Positions 6,069 to 6,420 of a stretch of 6,420 nucleotides of DNA are shown in pieces (within the stretch, counting starts at the first letter, position 1; each line of letters begins with the position of its first letter). The position numbers and the translations under genes were made by a program. The notes under the pieces are model-generated. The model was not told the DNA's origin, did not search any database, and saw only the letters and a list, made by a program, of their open reading frames with translations. Source of the stretch: Prevotella sp. (GTDB taxonomy: Bacteria > Bacteroidota > Bacteroidia > Bacteroidales > Bacteroidaceae); the NCBI GenBank assembly GCA_022732315.1, contig JAIJUV010000142.1, forward strand, positions 1-6,420, in the 5' to 3' direction.

Positions 6069-6100
6069 AAATTATTAATCATTTATAAACATTTTATTTA

Positions 6101-6420
6101 ATGTACAAAACAATTTTCAACAAGTGCAACAGCTTGAAGTTCAACCGATTCTCTAACAAGAATTACTCACTCTTCGCAGTTTTGGGAAGAGAGGTTCTTG
6201 TTGGTGCACTCAGCGTTGCTACCCTGAGTCATGCTAAGGCAGCAGGCGTAAGCACAGAGGGAGCCAAGGTTGATTCTACCCTCTACAAGGGCGGAAAGGC
6301 TTACGAGCTGGATGCGGTGAGCGTTACCGGATCTCGTGCGCCGATGACTGTAGAGCAGTCACCTAAGATTGTGTCTGTCATTACCCGCGACGATATTCAT
6401 CGTGCGGCTGCGCAGACTAT
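6101..6420 (+). CDS. TonB-dependent outer-membrane receptor, N-terminal fragment
   Basis: 106 complete codons are visible and the gene continues beyond the window. The start is preceded by AT-rich sequence with no Shine-Dalgarno site, usual for this phylum, and by a consensus promoter. The first 20 residues are basic and polar, followed by NYSLFAVLGREVLVGALSVA (21-40), a hydrophobic segment, and a likely signal peptidase I site at AKA (45-47). The mature N-terminus leads to YELDAVSVTGSR (68-79), which resembles a TonB box plus the start of a plug domain, then PKIVSVITRDDI (88-99), the first plug strand. This order matches BtuB/FepA-like receptors. Related Bacteroidota receptors with this unusual extended signal region are usually annotated as BtuB-like, but the substrate cannot be told without the barrel. 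Confidence 0.85.
   Translation, partial: MYKTIFNKCNSLKFNRFSNKNYSLFAVLGREVLVGALSVATLSHAKAAGVSTEGAKVDSTLYKGGKAYELDAVSVTGSRAPMTVEQSPKIVSVITRDDIHRAAAQT

Noticed and set aside
6031..6100. A cobalamin riboswitch ahead of the receptor gene
   Set aside because: No B12-box sequence or multi-helix core is visible, and the predicted leader is too short.

Overview
The window looks like Bacteroidota chromosome, most likely the Prevotella/Segatella group. The basis is protein style plus promoters of the Bacteroidota type: three TAnnTTTG -7 boxes, one of them with an exact TTTG -33 element at a 19-bp spacer. Moderate GC, mostly weak Shine-Dalgarno sites and a TonB-dependent receptor whose N-terminus resembles the BtuB-like receptors of this phylum fit the same picture. 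The genus is inference.

Layout. Bases 2-196 (+) are the 3' end of a PafA-like alkaline phosphatase family gene, followed by a strong hairpin that can terminate from both sides. Next comes a short AT-rich stretch with three tandem 19-bp units. Bases 335-4177 (-) form one co-oriented block, transcribed right to left: a flavin reductase-family protein, clpS, clpA and aat. A canonical promoter lies about 100 bp upstream of the flavin reductase gene. Bases 4346-5767 (-) encode a 473-aa P-loop ATPase with a C-terminal PD-(D/E)XK-like domain (ATPase_2/DUF234 type). The 333-bp divergent region 5768-6100 holds two 48-bp palindromic units repeated at exactly 52 bp, an AT-rich dyad, and promoters for both flanking genes. 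From 6101 (+) a TonB-dependent receptor gene begins and runs off the window.

How the genes work together. aat, clpS and clpA make the bacterial N-degron (N-end rule) pathway. Aat adds Leu or Phe to proteins starting with Arg or Lys, ClpS recognises the resulting N-terminal residue, and ClpA unfolds the substrate into ClpP, which is not in this window. The residues expected for each step are visible, so the branch looks intact and co-expressed. The flavin reductase is probably a passenger or a redox-linked partner of unknown role.

The least explained part is the ATPase gene with its paired TTGGCGG palindromes. ATPases of this class are multicopy in many Prevotella-like genomes and have no established function. 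The palindromes sit next to its promoter and could be operators, or a family of dispersed repeats that travels with these genes. This is the best candidate here for an undescribed system, but the link rests on proximity alone.
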